Shown: piece by piece, positions 17,029-26,797 of the stretch
Layout: each line of letters begins with the position of its first letter
Numbering within the stretch: position 1 is the first letter of the stretch
Assembly: GCA_021208645.1 (NCBI GenBank)
Contig: JAJOJL010000145.1
Span: 1 to 35,964 of the forward strand
Reading direction: 5' to 3'
From: Bacillus sp. (in: firmicutes)
GTDB lineage: Bacteria; Bacillota; Bacilli; Bacillales; Salisediminibacteriaceae
DNA: 35,964 nucleotides
Notes under the pieces: model-generated
The model's database searches: none
The model's input: the letters and a program-made list of their open reading frames with translations, nothing else
What the model was told of the DNA's origin: nothing
Program-made: the position numbers and the translations under genes

Positions 17029-17882
17029 CTCCCCTTTTCTAGAATCTCCGTTGCGGAGAAAAGTGAAGTGTAAGCGTCAGGGTTCAATTGTGATAACGGG
17101 TTAAAGCCCGTTTGCACATGTTTGACCCGATCATCTAGTGGTAGCGTTGCCACTAGCAATTCCCCGTCGTCACCTGGTTCATTGGCCTCCCAAGCAAGGA
17201 AACCGTCTTCCTTGGCTGTTACTGACAATGGACCATGAATAGCAGAAAAGCTAGAAAACCCACGCCCCGCAACGCTCCCCTTCCAACCACTCTCCACCGC
17301 AAAAAACAGGTTGGATTGAACGTTCTGCCAGACACCTCGCAACGTATCACTGGCCTGTGGATTGCCATTTCTCTTTATTGCCATGGGAGCTAGAACGAGT
17401 TCTGTTCCTGACAATGCAGCATGGCGACTGACTTGTGGATAAAACGTATCGGTGGAAAGAATGATATTTGTTTTCACCCCGTCAATGGTCGTTTGTCCTA
17501 ACTCCTGACCTTGTCCCAATCCTAACCCCATTTCCCATTTTGCACGATACAGCTGTCGTTGCCATAGAATCGTCTCCCCTTGATTCAGTAAACAAGCCGT
17601 ATGATAGATGTGGAGTCCATCCTTTTCGAGGAAACTGCCGGGGCAAAAATAGCCAGAAAAATCACAGGATAACTTCCTCATTTCCTCTACAAACATTTCG
17701 CTAGATGGAAAAAGGCTTCCAACATAGGCAGGGAAAACAATGACCCTCACTTGAAGCTCCTCACACTTTTCCAACATCGACTGCATTTTTGAAAGAATAT
17801 TTCCAAAACTAACCTGCTGCCAGTCCCTTCTCCAGACGACAGCTGCAACTTTTAGATCGTAGCCAGTCCCATTCCTAATCAT
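17025..17882 (-). CDS. Nitrilase-superfamily homologue lacking all catalytic residues
   Basis: Homologous over its full length to the neighbouring carbon-nitrogen hydrolase: LKVAAVVWRRD aligns with FKVAAVQRDIQ and DTLRGVWQNVQSNLFFAVE with KALRGIWPRVQESYLFGVK. The triad is gone. The Glu position is Ala52 (VFPAY), the Lys position Gln110 (WQRQLYRAKWE) and the Cys position Ser141 (IILSTDTFYPQ). Surrounding structure, including GLGLG and the D after the nucleophile, is kept and the frame is intact, so this looks like a maintained pseudoenzyme rather than decay. It overlaps the glycosidase gene (ATGA) and the active paralogue (GTGA) by 4 nt each. 285 residues. A role as a structural or regulatory partner is inferred. 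Confidence 0.85.
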   Translation of the reverse strand: MIRNGTGYDLKVAAVVWRRDWQQVSFGNILSKMQSMLEKCEELQVRVIVFPAYVGSLFPSSEMFVEEMRKLSCDFSGYFCPGSFLEKDGLHIYHTACLLNQGETILWQRQLYRAKWEMGLGLGQGQELGQTTIDGVKTNIILSTDTFYPQVSRHAALSGTELVLAPMAIKRNGNPQASDTLRGVWQNVQSNLFFAVESGWKGSVAGRGFSSFSAIHGPLSVTAKEDGFLAWEANEPGDDGELLVATLPLDDRVKHVQTGFNPLSQLNPDAYTSLFSATEILEKGR

Positions 17883-19669
17883 GTCTGTCCATCTTTCAGT
17901 AACGCCTCGGAAAGGGCAAAAGCTAAATACCCACAGCCTGTGGCAAAGCCCACTCCTGTTTTCGCCGCACCTGTATGCTTGTCGAAGCTCTCAGCAAGGA
18001 GACCGTAGTCCATAGGGGCATCCTTTAGCCATTCTAAAGCCCTCTTCTTCATGAGTGGATTGAGGAGACTTCCGCATAGTCCAAGCCCCGAAGGTGTTTC
18101 TGGGTGATGATCACACGCCAGTTCCTGGATTTTAGCCCCTATGTCAAAGTAATGGTAGGCCTCGGAATAGTAATAGCTAACCGTATTGATGAAAACTGGA
18201 TCCGATGCATCACATAACCCGTAATACGGCAGGAGACCAATATTGCCTGGCGGATCATTGTATAACATATATTTGCCACCACCGTCTGCAGACCACACAA
18301 ACATAGATTTTCCGTTGACCTCTTTCATAAGATGGGCTTTAACTCCTGCGCGGATAGCTATCATCCTTTCCTCTAGCCACTCTCCTTTCTCCCAGTATCC
18401 AACTTTTTCATAAGTTGCCTTGAGATTGGCGTACCCCTTTAAGAGAATAGCGTTATTGATGGTCAAAAACGGGTAATCGCTCGGGTCGTCAGATGGCATC
18501 AAAAAAGTTTTATACAAGCCTGTTGAAGGGTCCCGTTCTTCCTCGATCCGGTCCACCACATCTTCAATGGCCTTCATGAACACCGGATCCATTTCGTCTG
18601 CCTCGAAATCCTCCAGCAAAATCAAATGGCTTGCCGCTTCGTCCAGTTCGAATCCTGGGTAAAGGACGGTCCCGTCGATATAATGGGCATGATCGCCAGC
18701 ATTTCGACTGTGACGAATGATATGCTCCCGAGCGATTTTTTTGTAAAAAACAGGATCAACCAGTTTAATGGCAGGGAACGACCAAAGAAAACTATCCCGT
18801 TCCCAAAAAGCACCAGACACATAATAGTGGGGGCTCCTAGAGGTCATGGCAATGTAATCATCCGTATCCAAATCCTTCCCGACTGCAAAGAAATAATTAA
18901 AAAACAAGTTTTGGTTAAACCGGTGTTGGAGAGCCGTATCTTTCTCATATGATCTCGATTTAGCTCGAAGCCAACTGGTTAATTCCTCCTTTATGGAGCG
19001 ATACTCCTTCCGTTTTAAATGAATTAAATTCGTGGATGCACCGTCTGGGTCTGCATTCAACGAGATGTACACAGCTTGGGAGCCATGGCAATTGAAAGAG
19101 AGTGTTAAATGTTTTTTCTCATTAAGGGTATGAGTGAAATCTGACGATGCCCCGAAAGCCATGGCAAAGGAAACTCCATTGGACGTAAAGTCCATTAATG
19201 GATTGTGAAGCCATTTATCAATTTTTAATTGTTTGGAAAAATTCAGCTCATGGGAATTGAACCGGAGAAAGCTCAACCGGTCCGGTTGGAAGGTTAATTG
19301 AATATCTGTTGGAACGGAACTGGTAAACTCGTAGATAAAACCCTTCTCCTTTAAGTCAGGGTAGATGGCCGTTTCCAACCATGATTGGTCAGAAAACTCA
19401 TATCGGTAGGTGGGAATATGATAGTCTTCCATCTGAGCGAATGTATTAATTGGCGTTAACTTTCCTCCATTCCGGTAAAACTCCGGCTGAAATAAAGCCT
19501 CGTCTCCCCGCAACTCTATAAGACCTTTATTCCTTGTAGAAATAATATTTAGACTGAAAACGGAAGCTTTCCTTGCATCAATTTCCGGCAGACTTAGATA
19601 ATGATTTCCTGTGTAAAATACTTGTTCATTGTCGTCAATTATATTTGGGGTTGTTAATATTTTTTTCAT
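17879..19669 (-). CDS. Six-hairpin (alpha/alpha)6 glycosidase-like protein
   Basis: Predicted intracellular glycoside hydrolase or phosphorylase; no signal peptide. About 220 N-terminal residues form a beta-rich region, followed by an (alpha/alpha)6 domain. In the latter, SGAFWERDSFLWSFP (about 286-300) and YPGFELDEAASHLILL (about 337-352) supply acidic residues usual for catalysis. The general look is of the GH15/GH63/debranching-enzyme superfamily, but I cannot assign a GH number. The GH63 branch includes mannosylglycerate and glucosylglycerate hydrolases. The start is ATG 19669 with AAGG 8-9 nt upstream; GTG 19678 sits inside that site. It is the first gene of the operon and overlaps the next by ATGA. 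About 596 residues. Confidence 0.75.
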   Translation of the reverse strand: MKKILTTPNIIDDNEQVFYTGNHYLSLPEIDARKASVFSLNIISTRNKGLIELRGDEALFQPEFYRNGGKLTPINTFAQMEDYHIPTYRYEFSDQSWLETAIYPDLKEKGFIYEFTSSVPTDIQLTFQPDRLSFLRFNSHELNFSKQLKIDKWLHNPLMDFTSNGVSFAMAFGASSDFTHTLNEKKHLTLSFNCHGSQAVYISLNADPDGASTNLIHLKRKEYRSIKEELTSWLRAKSRSYEKDTALQHRFNQNLFFNYFFAVGKDLDTDDYIAMTSRSPHYYVSGAFWERDSFLWSFPAIKLVDPVFYKKIAREHIIRHSRNAGDHAHYIDGTVLYPGFELDEAASHLILLEDFEADEMDPVFMKAIEDVVDRIEEERDPSTGLYKTFLMPSDDPSDYPFLTINNAILLKGYANLKATYEKVGYWEKGEWLEERMIAIRAGVKAHLMKEVNGKSMFVWSADGGGKYMLYNDPPGNIGLLPYYGLCDASDPVFINTVSYYYSEAYHYFDIGAKIQELACDHHPETPSGLGLCGSLLNPLMKKRALEWLKDAPMDYGLLAESFDKHTGAAKTGVGFATGCGYLAFALSEALLKDGQT

Positions 19670-19779
19670 CGTCCCCACCCTTCCGCATAGTCAGTATTAG
19701 TTAAGTAATTCCATATGGGGAGTGGAAAATCCTTTATGAAAAGTTGTTATAGTTTTGTATTGACTTGCTGATGATTTTT

Positions 19780-19822
19780 TCCTCTAAAAATGAAAAGCAT
19801 CCATTATTGTTTAATGGATACC
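19780..19822 (-). terminator. Terminator overlapping the DUF5412 stop codon
   Basis: On the minus strand ATCCATTA pairs with TAATGGAT around a short loop containing the stop region, followed by GCTTTTCATTTTT. It ends the DUF5412 gene and separates it from the glycosidase operon. Confidence 0.6.
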
Positions 19823-20173
19823 TTTCCTGAAATCATAGGCTTCATGGGGAAGATTGATGACAATACCGTTAATCTCTACTGTGTTATCGTCAATCCAACT
19901 TATATGGGCATAATCAACCTTGTTTTTCCAGTAGATTTTCTTTGAGCGTTTATTGGAGTCGTTAAATATGAGTTCGCCGAGAACTGTGTAGGAAGTAGTT
20001 GCCCCGTAGTCAGACACGTAGGCATGTATCGTATACGTTCCTTCCGGCGACGTGGACTCTGCGATGAGCTCATGTTTATGCCTCGTCCAATCGAAGAAAA
20101 GCCAATAAACGCCGTAGGATAGGAGGCTGATGATTATTGTGGATACGATGATCGCTGTTTTATATTTTCTCAT
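19811..20173 (-). CDS. DUF5412 family membrane-anchored protein
   Basis: Function unknown. One N-terminal membrane helix (about residues 7-27, IIVSTIIISLLSYGVYWLFF) is followed by an extracytoplasmic domain of about 90 residues. This contains SPEGTYTIHAYVSDYGATTSYTVLGE and ISWIDDNTVEINGIVINLP, the pattern I associate with DUF5412 proteins of Bacillaceae. AAGGAG lies about 9 nt before ATG 20173. 120 residues, full length for the family. It is monocistronic, with a terminator at its stop codon, and its neighbours suggest no partner. Confidence 0.75.
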   Translation of the reverse strand: MRKYKTAIIVSTIIISLLSYGVYWLFFDWTRHKHELIAESTSPEGTYTIHAYVSDYGATTSYTVLGELIFNDSNKRSKKIYWKNKVDYAHISWIDDNTVEINGIVINLPHEAYDFRKGIH

Positions 20174-20299
20174 AGGTGCGTCTCCTTGCTTCTAAAGCAT
20201 TATTTGAGCATTGATGTTAGATATTAGTTCAAGCGGTAGGGATAACAAACCCTTCAATTTGACCGTTTTCTTGTTTCTGAATGCTTTTCGGGTAAATTA

Positions 20300-20343
20300 A
20301 ATTATTTTTAAAACGCATGAGATTTTCCAAAGAAAATCCATGC
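20300..20343 (-). terminator. Terminator of the small membrane-protein gene
   Basis: On the minus strand GCATGGATTTTC pairs with GAAAATCTCATGC (one bulged base) around a TTTG loop, followed by GTTTTAAAAAT. It lies 36 nt after the stop codon at 20379. Confidence 0.7.
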
Positions 20344-20378
20344 GCCGACAAACTAATCTATGCAATCTATCAAACGGA

Positions 20379-20672
20379 CTATCTGTCTTTCGGCCTCACC
20401 TTAAACAACAAAAACACAATAATAAGAATTGGTGGGATTGCATAAAGACCTATACCTATAACACCGAAAATAGCTGCGAACAATAGGATTGCCTTCGCCA
20501 TTTCATAATTACTATCAATTTTTCCCGCACCAATGAAAGCCAGTATTCCAGCAAACACCCCTATAAACCAAATACTTCCGATCGTATACCGATCGTCAAT
20601 CAGAGCGAACATTTGAGCAACTACGGAAATGACAATAAAAAGGATTGCAGCAGCATAGGCAAGCTTTTTCAT
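20379..20672 (-). CDS. Small four-helix membrane protein, unknown
   Basis: The 97-residue protein is almost entirely four hydrophobic helices: LAYAAAILFIVISVVAQMFA, GSIWFIGVFAGILAFIGAG, AKAILLFAAIFGVIGIGLYA and PPILIIVFLLFKV. It has a short KVRPKDR tail. The start is ATG 20672 with GAGGGGGA 7 nt upstream; earlier in-frame ATGs lack a ribosome site. I do not recognise a family. Own terminator downstream, and the MMPL terminator upstream, so it is monocistronic. Confidence 0.7.
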   Translation of the reverse strand: MKKLAYAAAILFIVISVVAQMFALIDDRYTIGSIWFIGVFAGILAFIGAGKIDSNYEMAKAILLFAAIFGVIGIGLYAIPPILIIVFLLFKVRPKDR

Positions 20673-20739
20673 AAGATAATCCCCCTCAGCCCTTTTTCTA
20701 AATTTTAACATAAATTGCAAAATTCAGCACAGAAACTGA

Positions 20740-20792
20740 AAAATAAAATGGAAGGGGGTAAATCTGTAACAGGTGCTCTCCCCCCAATTCCA
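20740..20792 (-). terminator. Terminator of the MMPL gene
   Basis: On the minus strand TGGAATTGGGGGG pairs with CCCCCTTCCA (TT bulge), followed by TTTTATTTTTC. It starts 11 nt after the stop codon. Confidence 0.65.
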
Positions 20793-20802
20793 AGCTACTA
20801 AA

Positions 20803-23800
20803 TTAACTATTTATATTTCTGGTAAAAGGCCACCAGTTATATTTTCCAATCCATTTAAACATAATTGGCACAAATAACGGGAGCATTACAAAGGTATAGA
20901 TGAAAAGGCCACTAATAACAATTGTACTAATTTGCATTAAACTAAGGACCCCTGAAGGCAGTAAAGTAGCAAAGGTCCCTCCGAGAATTACAGCTGCCGA
21001 AAGTACTGTTCTACCGATTTTTTTCATTGAATGGTGAATAAGCTTTCCTAAATCTTTTTCAGTGTCAAGGCTTTGATTTAATCTCCCCAGTAAGAAAATG
21101 GAATAGTCTACCCCTAATGCCATTAAAAGAACAAATCCGAAAAATGGTGTTGCCCACATTACCCCTGCATAACCGTAGATATCCACGAATATCAATTCTG
21201 TTATTGACATTGCGCAAATATACGTAACAACAAGAGAGACAATTACATATATGGGAATAAATATAGATTTAAAGAGAATAGCTAATGCAATAAATATACC
21301 TACTAACATGATGGAAGCTGTAATGTAAAAGTCTTGATCCGATACATCCCTTAAATCCCGATTTGAACTAGTAATTCCTTCGATGGCTATTGTAGGTTCT
21401 TCTAGATATGTGTCACGGAAGGAAAAGAGGGTAACTTCCTCTACCTCATCTAATGTGTCCATCGCTTCTTGACTGTATGGATTTACATCAAAGACAATGT
21501 CAACAAATGCAACCCTTTGGTCTCCTGGTGTAGTAAAGTACTTCCATATAGGATCAAACGCAGCATCATCTAGCATTTCTTCCAAAATAACAAAACCTGC
21601 TAATGGATTATTTCCTTGGTCTGCAAGCTCTGAAACAATATCCTGCATATCAAGCATGCCATCAGACATTTCCACTGTACCTTCTGCAAATTCCTCTAAT
21701 GCACCGATAAGTATAGAAAGCATTTCTCCCAACTCATTTAAGCCTTCTAAAAAGTCTTTTTGACCAGCATTGATCTCATGTAACCCATCAAGTAAGTCAT
21801 AAAACCCAATAATAATCTCATCCAAACCGGCAGATGCTTCACCAATACCGCCTTTTACATCATTCGTACCTGCCTTAAGATCTTCTATTCCTTCTATAAG
21901 TAATTCTAGTTCTCCTAGAAAGCCCCTACTATTCATAAACTGTTCTTCTACTTGAACATGAACCTCTTCTATTCCTTCTTCTAACTCTTCTAATCCATCT
22001 ATCGTTTGATTTAATGCATCTGTAATTTCTTTTAACCCATCCTGAAGATCTTTTGTCCCTTCTCTCATTTCTTTTAGAGCAGATAAAAGCTCTCCCATCA
22101 TATCACTAGGAGCTTTAACGTCATCTAAAAATTTTGCAATTTTTTTCTCATATTCTATAAGTTCCGAATCTATTTCTCGCAGATCCTCTACTTGTTTCTC
22201 TAACTCATGGGCAAGTGAGCCCAATCCACTGGAAAGCTCATCAACATCAATAAATGTATGAGAAGGAAAAGCTACATCCATCTCGGCCATTTCATTTATC
22301 AGATCCTCCATACCAGTCCTGTCTTCTTGCATACGCTCCTCTAAATTGCGTAACTTTATAACGGCTTCTTCAAATAGAAGAATAGTATCATGAATAAGTT
22401 CTCTTATGAAGGAGATCATTTCTAACAAAGCTTCCACTTTCTTCTCCAGAATTGAAATTTCTTCTTCTATTTCTACAATAATAGATTGAAGTGGCTTCAG
22501 CTCATCAATGAGTTCTGATTGCCCTTTTTCTAACTCATCCATACCATCCATAGCTTCCCCAAGCCCATCAACTATTTCCGTTAATCCTGTAACCGTGTCG
22601 CCTATACCATTAGATATAAGCTCTAACCCTTCAACGAGCTCCTCTATCGCCTCTTCGACTTCACCTACCATTGCCATACCACTGTTTAATTCATTTAATA
22701 ATTCCTCTTGACCGGAATTTATTTCACCTAAAGCCACAGTTGCTTCCGTAAGCCCTTCATTAATACTAATTAAACCCACAATCCCTTCTTCTAGGCCTAC
22801 TATGGCTTCATTCGTACCTTCAATTAACTCTTTTTTACCTTCTTGTGCATCATCCATTTCTGTCTTTTCGTCTGCCAGTTCCCCAGCCAATGCATTTAAA
22901 TTTTCTTTAAGTTCCTCCATTCCATCTATTGTTTCATCCAGTCCGGTAGCTACCTGATCTGAAATATAAGGAACAGTCGCTTCATTTAATGGGGATCCTT
23001 CAGGACGACTAATTGTTTGAACACTCTTTACATGTTCAATTTTTTCCAAATTCATGCTTAAGAACTCTAAATGTGGAATTGCTTCTGTATCTCTCCAATT
23101 AGAATTAGCTTCAATCATTAAGGTTGAAGCAAAATGATCACCTTCACCAAAGGATTCCGTGACAATATCAAATCCACGAACTGAATCAAAATCCCCCTGT
23201 ATTTCATCTAAATTATTGAAAGAACGGGCATTGTCATATAAAAATATTAAGGGGATAGTAACAAAAAGAATACAACACACAGCCCACTTTGTTTTATTAA
23301 GGGAAAAATATCCTAGTTTATCCCAAAGAGCACTATCGGTAGATTGGTGCTTTATTCTTGCAGGCCAAAAAATTTTTTTCCCAAAGACGTATAAGACAAA
23401 TGGAAAAAACACCCATAAAGCGACAATGATAAACAAAACACTGATGGCCACACCTACAGCAGATTGATAGAGACTAAAATCCGCTAATCCAATTGTGGCA
23501 AAACCAATAAACCCTGTTAAAGCACTGTATAAAACAGATTGATTAGACTGCTTCATGGTTTGCTTCATAGCATCATAAGCAGAAACCCCTTCAACCTTTA
23601 ACTTTTCTTTAAAATACTGCATTATTAAAATACAATAATCTGTCCCTACACCAAATACGACTGTTAAAATAAAGATCTGGGTGAACTCTGACACAGGAAA
23701 ACCAACAGTATCAATAAGTATGGCAACAACAGAAACAGAGACCAAATATACGGTACCTAAAATAAGTAATGGAATGATAGGTGCGAATGGTGAGCGGAAG

Positions 23801-24403
23801 ACGATCAGTAAAACAAGAAATACAAAGATGACAGTTATGTATGTAGATCGCTCCAAGCCCCTTTCTGTACTGACGATGACATCTTCACTAATGGGAACCT
23901 CGCCTGTCTGGTAGTGAACAACATCTCCTAAACCTACTTTTGTTTCTTCTTGAATTGTATCTCTTAAATCTCTGTACTCATGAGAATCAATATCCAACTG
24001 TAAAATAGCTAATAACACATCTTCTTCTTCACTAATTAATTGCTCCTCTGTCGTTTCATCATCAAAGGGGGTGATGACATCATGAAGAGGTAAATCAGTC
24101 TCTTCTTCTAGATTCTTCAACTGTTCTTCTATAGCTTCTTTTGTCTCCGTAGTAAAAGGATCGCTGTTTTTTGTATGATAGACAATTATTATCTCACTCC
24201 CGACAAACCCCTCATCAGATTCTAACAACGAATCAACAAGAGCAGAAGGGTAGTCAGAAGGAACAGTAGCTTCCCCTTCTTCCCGAACAAACTGATCAAT
24301 ACTTGGTGCAATTATATAAAGAATAACCATTAGTACTAACCATAGAAACGGGAAGAAATGCAGCATTTTCAGTTTTTTTTATGTTTGTAAAAATACTTTT
24401 CAT
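20803..24403 (-). CDS. MMPL/RND-family transporter with long coiled-coil insert (one frameshift as sequenced)
   Basis: Large membrane protein of about 1,200 residues with two six-helix RND halves. The first contains FGVGTDYCILIMQYFKEKL and the second ALGVDYSIFLLGRLNQSL, the MMPL helix-4 motifs with the proton-relay Asp. Between them, in the second extracellular loop, about 490 residues form a coiled coil with recurring D/E-G-L/M-x-E-L/I units (IDGMEELKENL, TDALNQTIDGLEELEEG), as in YhgE/Pip-type proteins. Such transporters export lipids, peptides or drugs; the cargo is unknown. Translation should start at ATG 24403 (AGGA 8 nt upstream, MKSIFTNIKK). One extra base in T8 24373-24380 breaks the frame; removing it gives NIKKLKMLHFFPFLW. 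No regulator gene is adjacent. Confidence 0.85.
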
Positions 24404-24622
24404 TATTCATTTCCTTTTGCTTCTTTGACCTCTTAATGATATTTACCCTTTTTTTACAAATTAAGAACCTAAGATTTAGGGTGTGCCATTATGGGAGTAG
24501 ACGTAAGAAAAACAAACAAAAAAGACGATGCATTTCCCACTAATTTGAAAAAAGCTGACAATTAGAGAGGAAAAACTCTCGCCTTCAATGTAAAAAAGTT
24601 AATAATGATAATTTAGTAACTA

Positions 24623-25433
24623 CTACAACTCATACTCCCATTCATCCCTCATATGGAGATATAGGGCCAACAACATATTTTCAATTTCGTACGTATCTTT
24701 CCCTTCAAAATCCACACCGATTTTCACCAACAAAACATCGGCTAATTTCCTCGATAATTCATAGCGGTCTTCATCAGGAACGGAAACGAAACGCTCGCAG
24801 TATGCCTTAAGAAGCTTCCACTCCTTGGTTCCAAGGGACTTCAATGCCCACTCCTCTACGTTAAGATGTTCTTTCGTAATCTTCCGGGTTGCAAGGACCA
24901 TGTCTATTCCAGAGGACTTTTTTTGATTTCCCTTTTTTCTTGCTACGCTCATGAACAACAAGTGTACCAGCCACCATATCACCAAGCCGTTTATGCTGAG
25001 AATGGAAGAAAATCATGAGAATTCCTACTAAATAACCAGTTGGCAATGAATCAATCAATCTCATAAAGTTGCGAATGATACTGGATAAAAGCGTAATACT
25101 ATGACCATTATCTTGAATGACTCTTATTCCAAGAATCTTTTTTCCAATCGTTCTTCCTCCAGTAAAATACTCTAAAACAAAAAAGTAACCGGTATTTATA
25201 AGAAAGATTAATATAATTGCAATGGCCACGGGAACAGTCATGGAATCAAACATCATCAAGGCCGCCCCTTGTCCTTCCATGAATAAAACAAGTATGACAA
25301 TAATAGCAATATTTATGGCCATTAAAATAAATTGATCAATGATAAATGCAAGGGAACGGCTCCCTAATCCTGCAGCGTTAAACTGCAAAGAGACATATTC
25401 AGGTGTTTTTATGGAAATTGATTCATCTTGCAT
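24623..25433 (-). CDS. RDD-family membrane protein with C-terminal extension (one frameshift as sequenced)
   Basis: Function unknown; RDD proteins often sit beside SpoIIM-like and MoxR/DUF58 genes, as here. The RDD domain (residues 10-160) has GLGSRSLAFIIDQFIL with the R-x-x-A-F-x-x-D signature, then GGRTIGKKILGIRVI and QHKRLGDMVAGTLVV. The frame breaks in T7 24918-24924: one base fewer fuses ERSKKKGKSKK to SSGIDMVLATRKITKEHLN. This restores a cytoplasmic tail of about 95 residues (VEEWALKSLGTKEWKLLKAY). The ATG at 25433 follows GGAGG by 9 nt. Repaired length about 269. Divergent from the SpoIIM-like gene, so the two share the promoter region 25434-25600. Confidence 0.85.
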
Positions 25434-25600
25434 ACACTTTTTCCTCCATAACTTATTGGATGATTTTTACAACAATGGTACTATAGTAGAGTAACAGATT
25501 AATATAGTTACTTTTATTTCTTCCTGGAAAAACATTAACAGGCTCAACATTCGATTTTTTTATGAAAGTCTGTTCTATCATTCCTAGAAAGGGTGTTATT

Positions 25601-26570
25601 GTGAAAGTTAATCAGTTTGTAAAACAACATCGGGACGATTGGAAGCAGCTCGAAGACTTAATCACTGCCTTACATAAAAACAAAAACAGCCTCAATGGAA
25701 AGGATATTGACCATTATCACAAGCTTTACCAAAAAGCCGCACAGCACTTATCCTACAGTCAAACGTTTTTTTCCTGAGGAGGATGTGACCGATTACTTAA
25801 ACAACCTTGTTGGAAAAGCTCATAATCTATTATACAAAGACCAGATTTCTAGTATGAAGCAAATCCGTTATTTTTTCACGACGAAATTTATTGGTCTTCT
25901 TGGCGAGCAATGGAAGTTTGCCGTCGTCGCCATGCTCCTGTTTACATTAGGTGGTGTTGGAAGTTTCTTGTCTGTTCTCAACGATCCGCTCCATCTCTAT
26001 TCTGTTCTGCCGGCACAAATTGCCCAAGGGGTAGACCCGGAGCAACTGGGAGCAAACCATGACTCCATTGACCCTTCCATGATGTCTGCCAGTATTATGA
26101 CGAACAATATTCAGGTGGCAATTCTAGCCTTCGCCGGTGGTATCACCTTCGGGCTCCTTACTGTTTATATTTTAATTTTTAACGGGATCATCATCGGAGC
26201 CCTTGCCGCGTTATTTTGGCATTACGGCATGACCTATGAGTTTTGGGCGTACATTGTTCCCCACGGCATGATTGAACTTGTTGCCATCTTCATTGCCGGA
26301 GGTGCAGGTCTCCTCATGGGTTATAAGCTGTTCGTGCCTGGGCCCTATTCACGGATATACCAACTGAAGGTGCAAGGGAAGCGTTCCGTCATGCTTCTCC
26401 TTGGAACGATCCCGTTGTTTGTCATTGCCGGTGTTATTGAGGGCTTCATCACGCCAGCGTCTATTTCACTGGAAGCGAAATACTTTGTAGCCATCTTAAC
26501 GGTACTTGGCCTTGTTCTTTACGTAGCCATCGGCACCCTCTTGCTTAATAAAAATTCCGTTAAACATTGA
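25601..26570 (+). CDS. SpoIIM-family (stage II sporulation protein M-like) membrane protein (one frameshift as sequenced)
   Basis: A DUF95/SpoIIM-superfamily protein. SpoIIM itself works with SpoIID and SpoIIP in engulfment, but homologues beside RDD and MoxR genes are a separate, uncharacterised group. It has a soluble N-terminus of about 95 residues (VNQFVKQHRDDWKQLEDLI), then several membrane helices including VAILAFAGGITFGLLTVYIL, followed by NGIIIGALAA and PHGMIELVAIFIAGGAGL, the family core. I choose GTG 25601 with GAAAGGG 7 nt upstream. One extra T in T7 25766-25772 breaks the frame; removing it gives SYSQTFFPEEDVTDYL. Repaired length about 322. It converges on the DUF58 operon. Confidence 0.87.
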
Positions 26571-26660
26571 AGTTGATTTTAGCTTCAAGTAGCTAGCAAT
26601 AATCATTGATCTCATCTAAAGCGGTAATTTGCACTAATGCTACTAATAATTGAACATAGT

Positions 26661-26797
26661 AGGAGCGAACGAAAGTCCACGACACTCCTGCGGGAAAAGA
26701 GGTTAAGTGGAGACCCCGCAGGCAACGCCGAGGAGGCTCCACAACCTCCCGCGGAAAGGGAGTGGACTGTAGTGAGCTCCAACGGAGCAGAGGCCTA
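26661..26797. repeat. GC-rich Bacillaceae intergenic repeat, copy 2 (inverted)
   Basis: Contains TCCTGCGGGAAAAGAGG, AGACCCCGCA, CGAGGAGGC and CCCGCGGAAAG. These are the reverse complements of the copy 1 segments at 1-100, in reverse order. It fills the space between the convergent SpoIIM-like and DUF58 genes, and its end coincides with the DUF58 stop codon (26795-26797). Confidence 0.75.
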
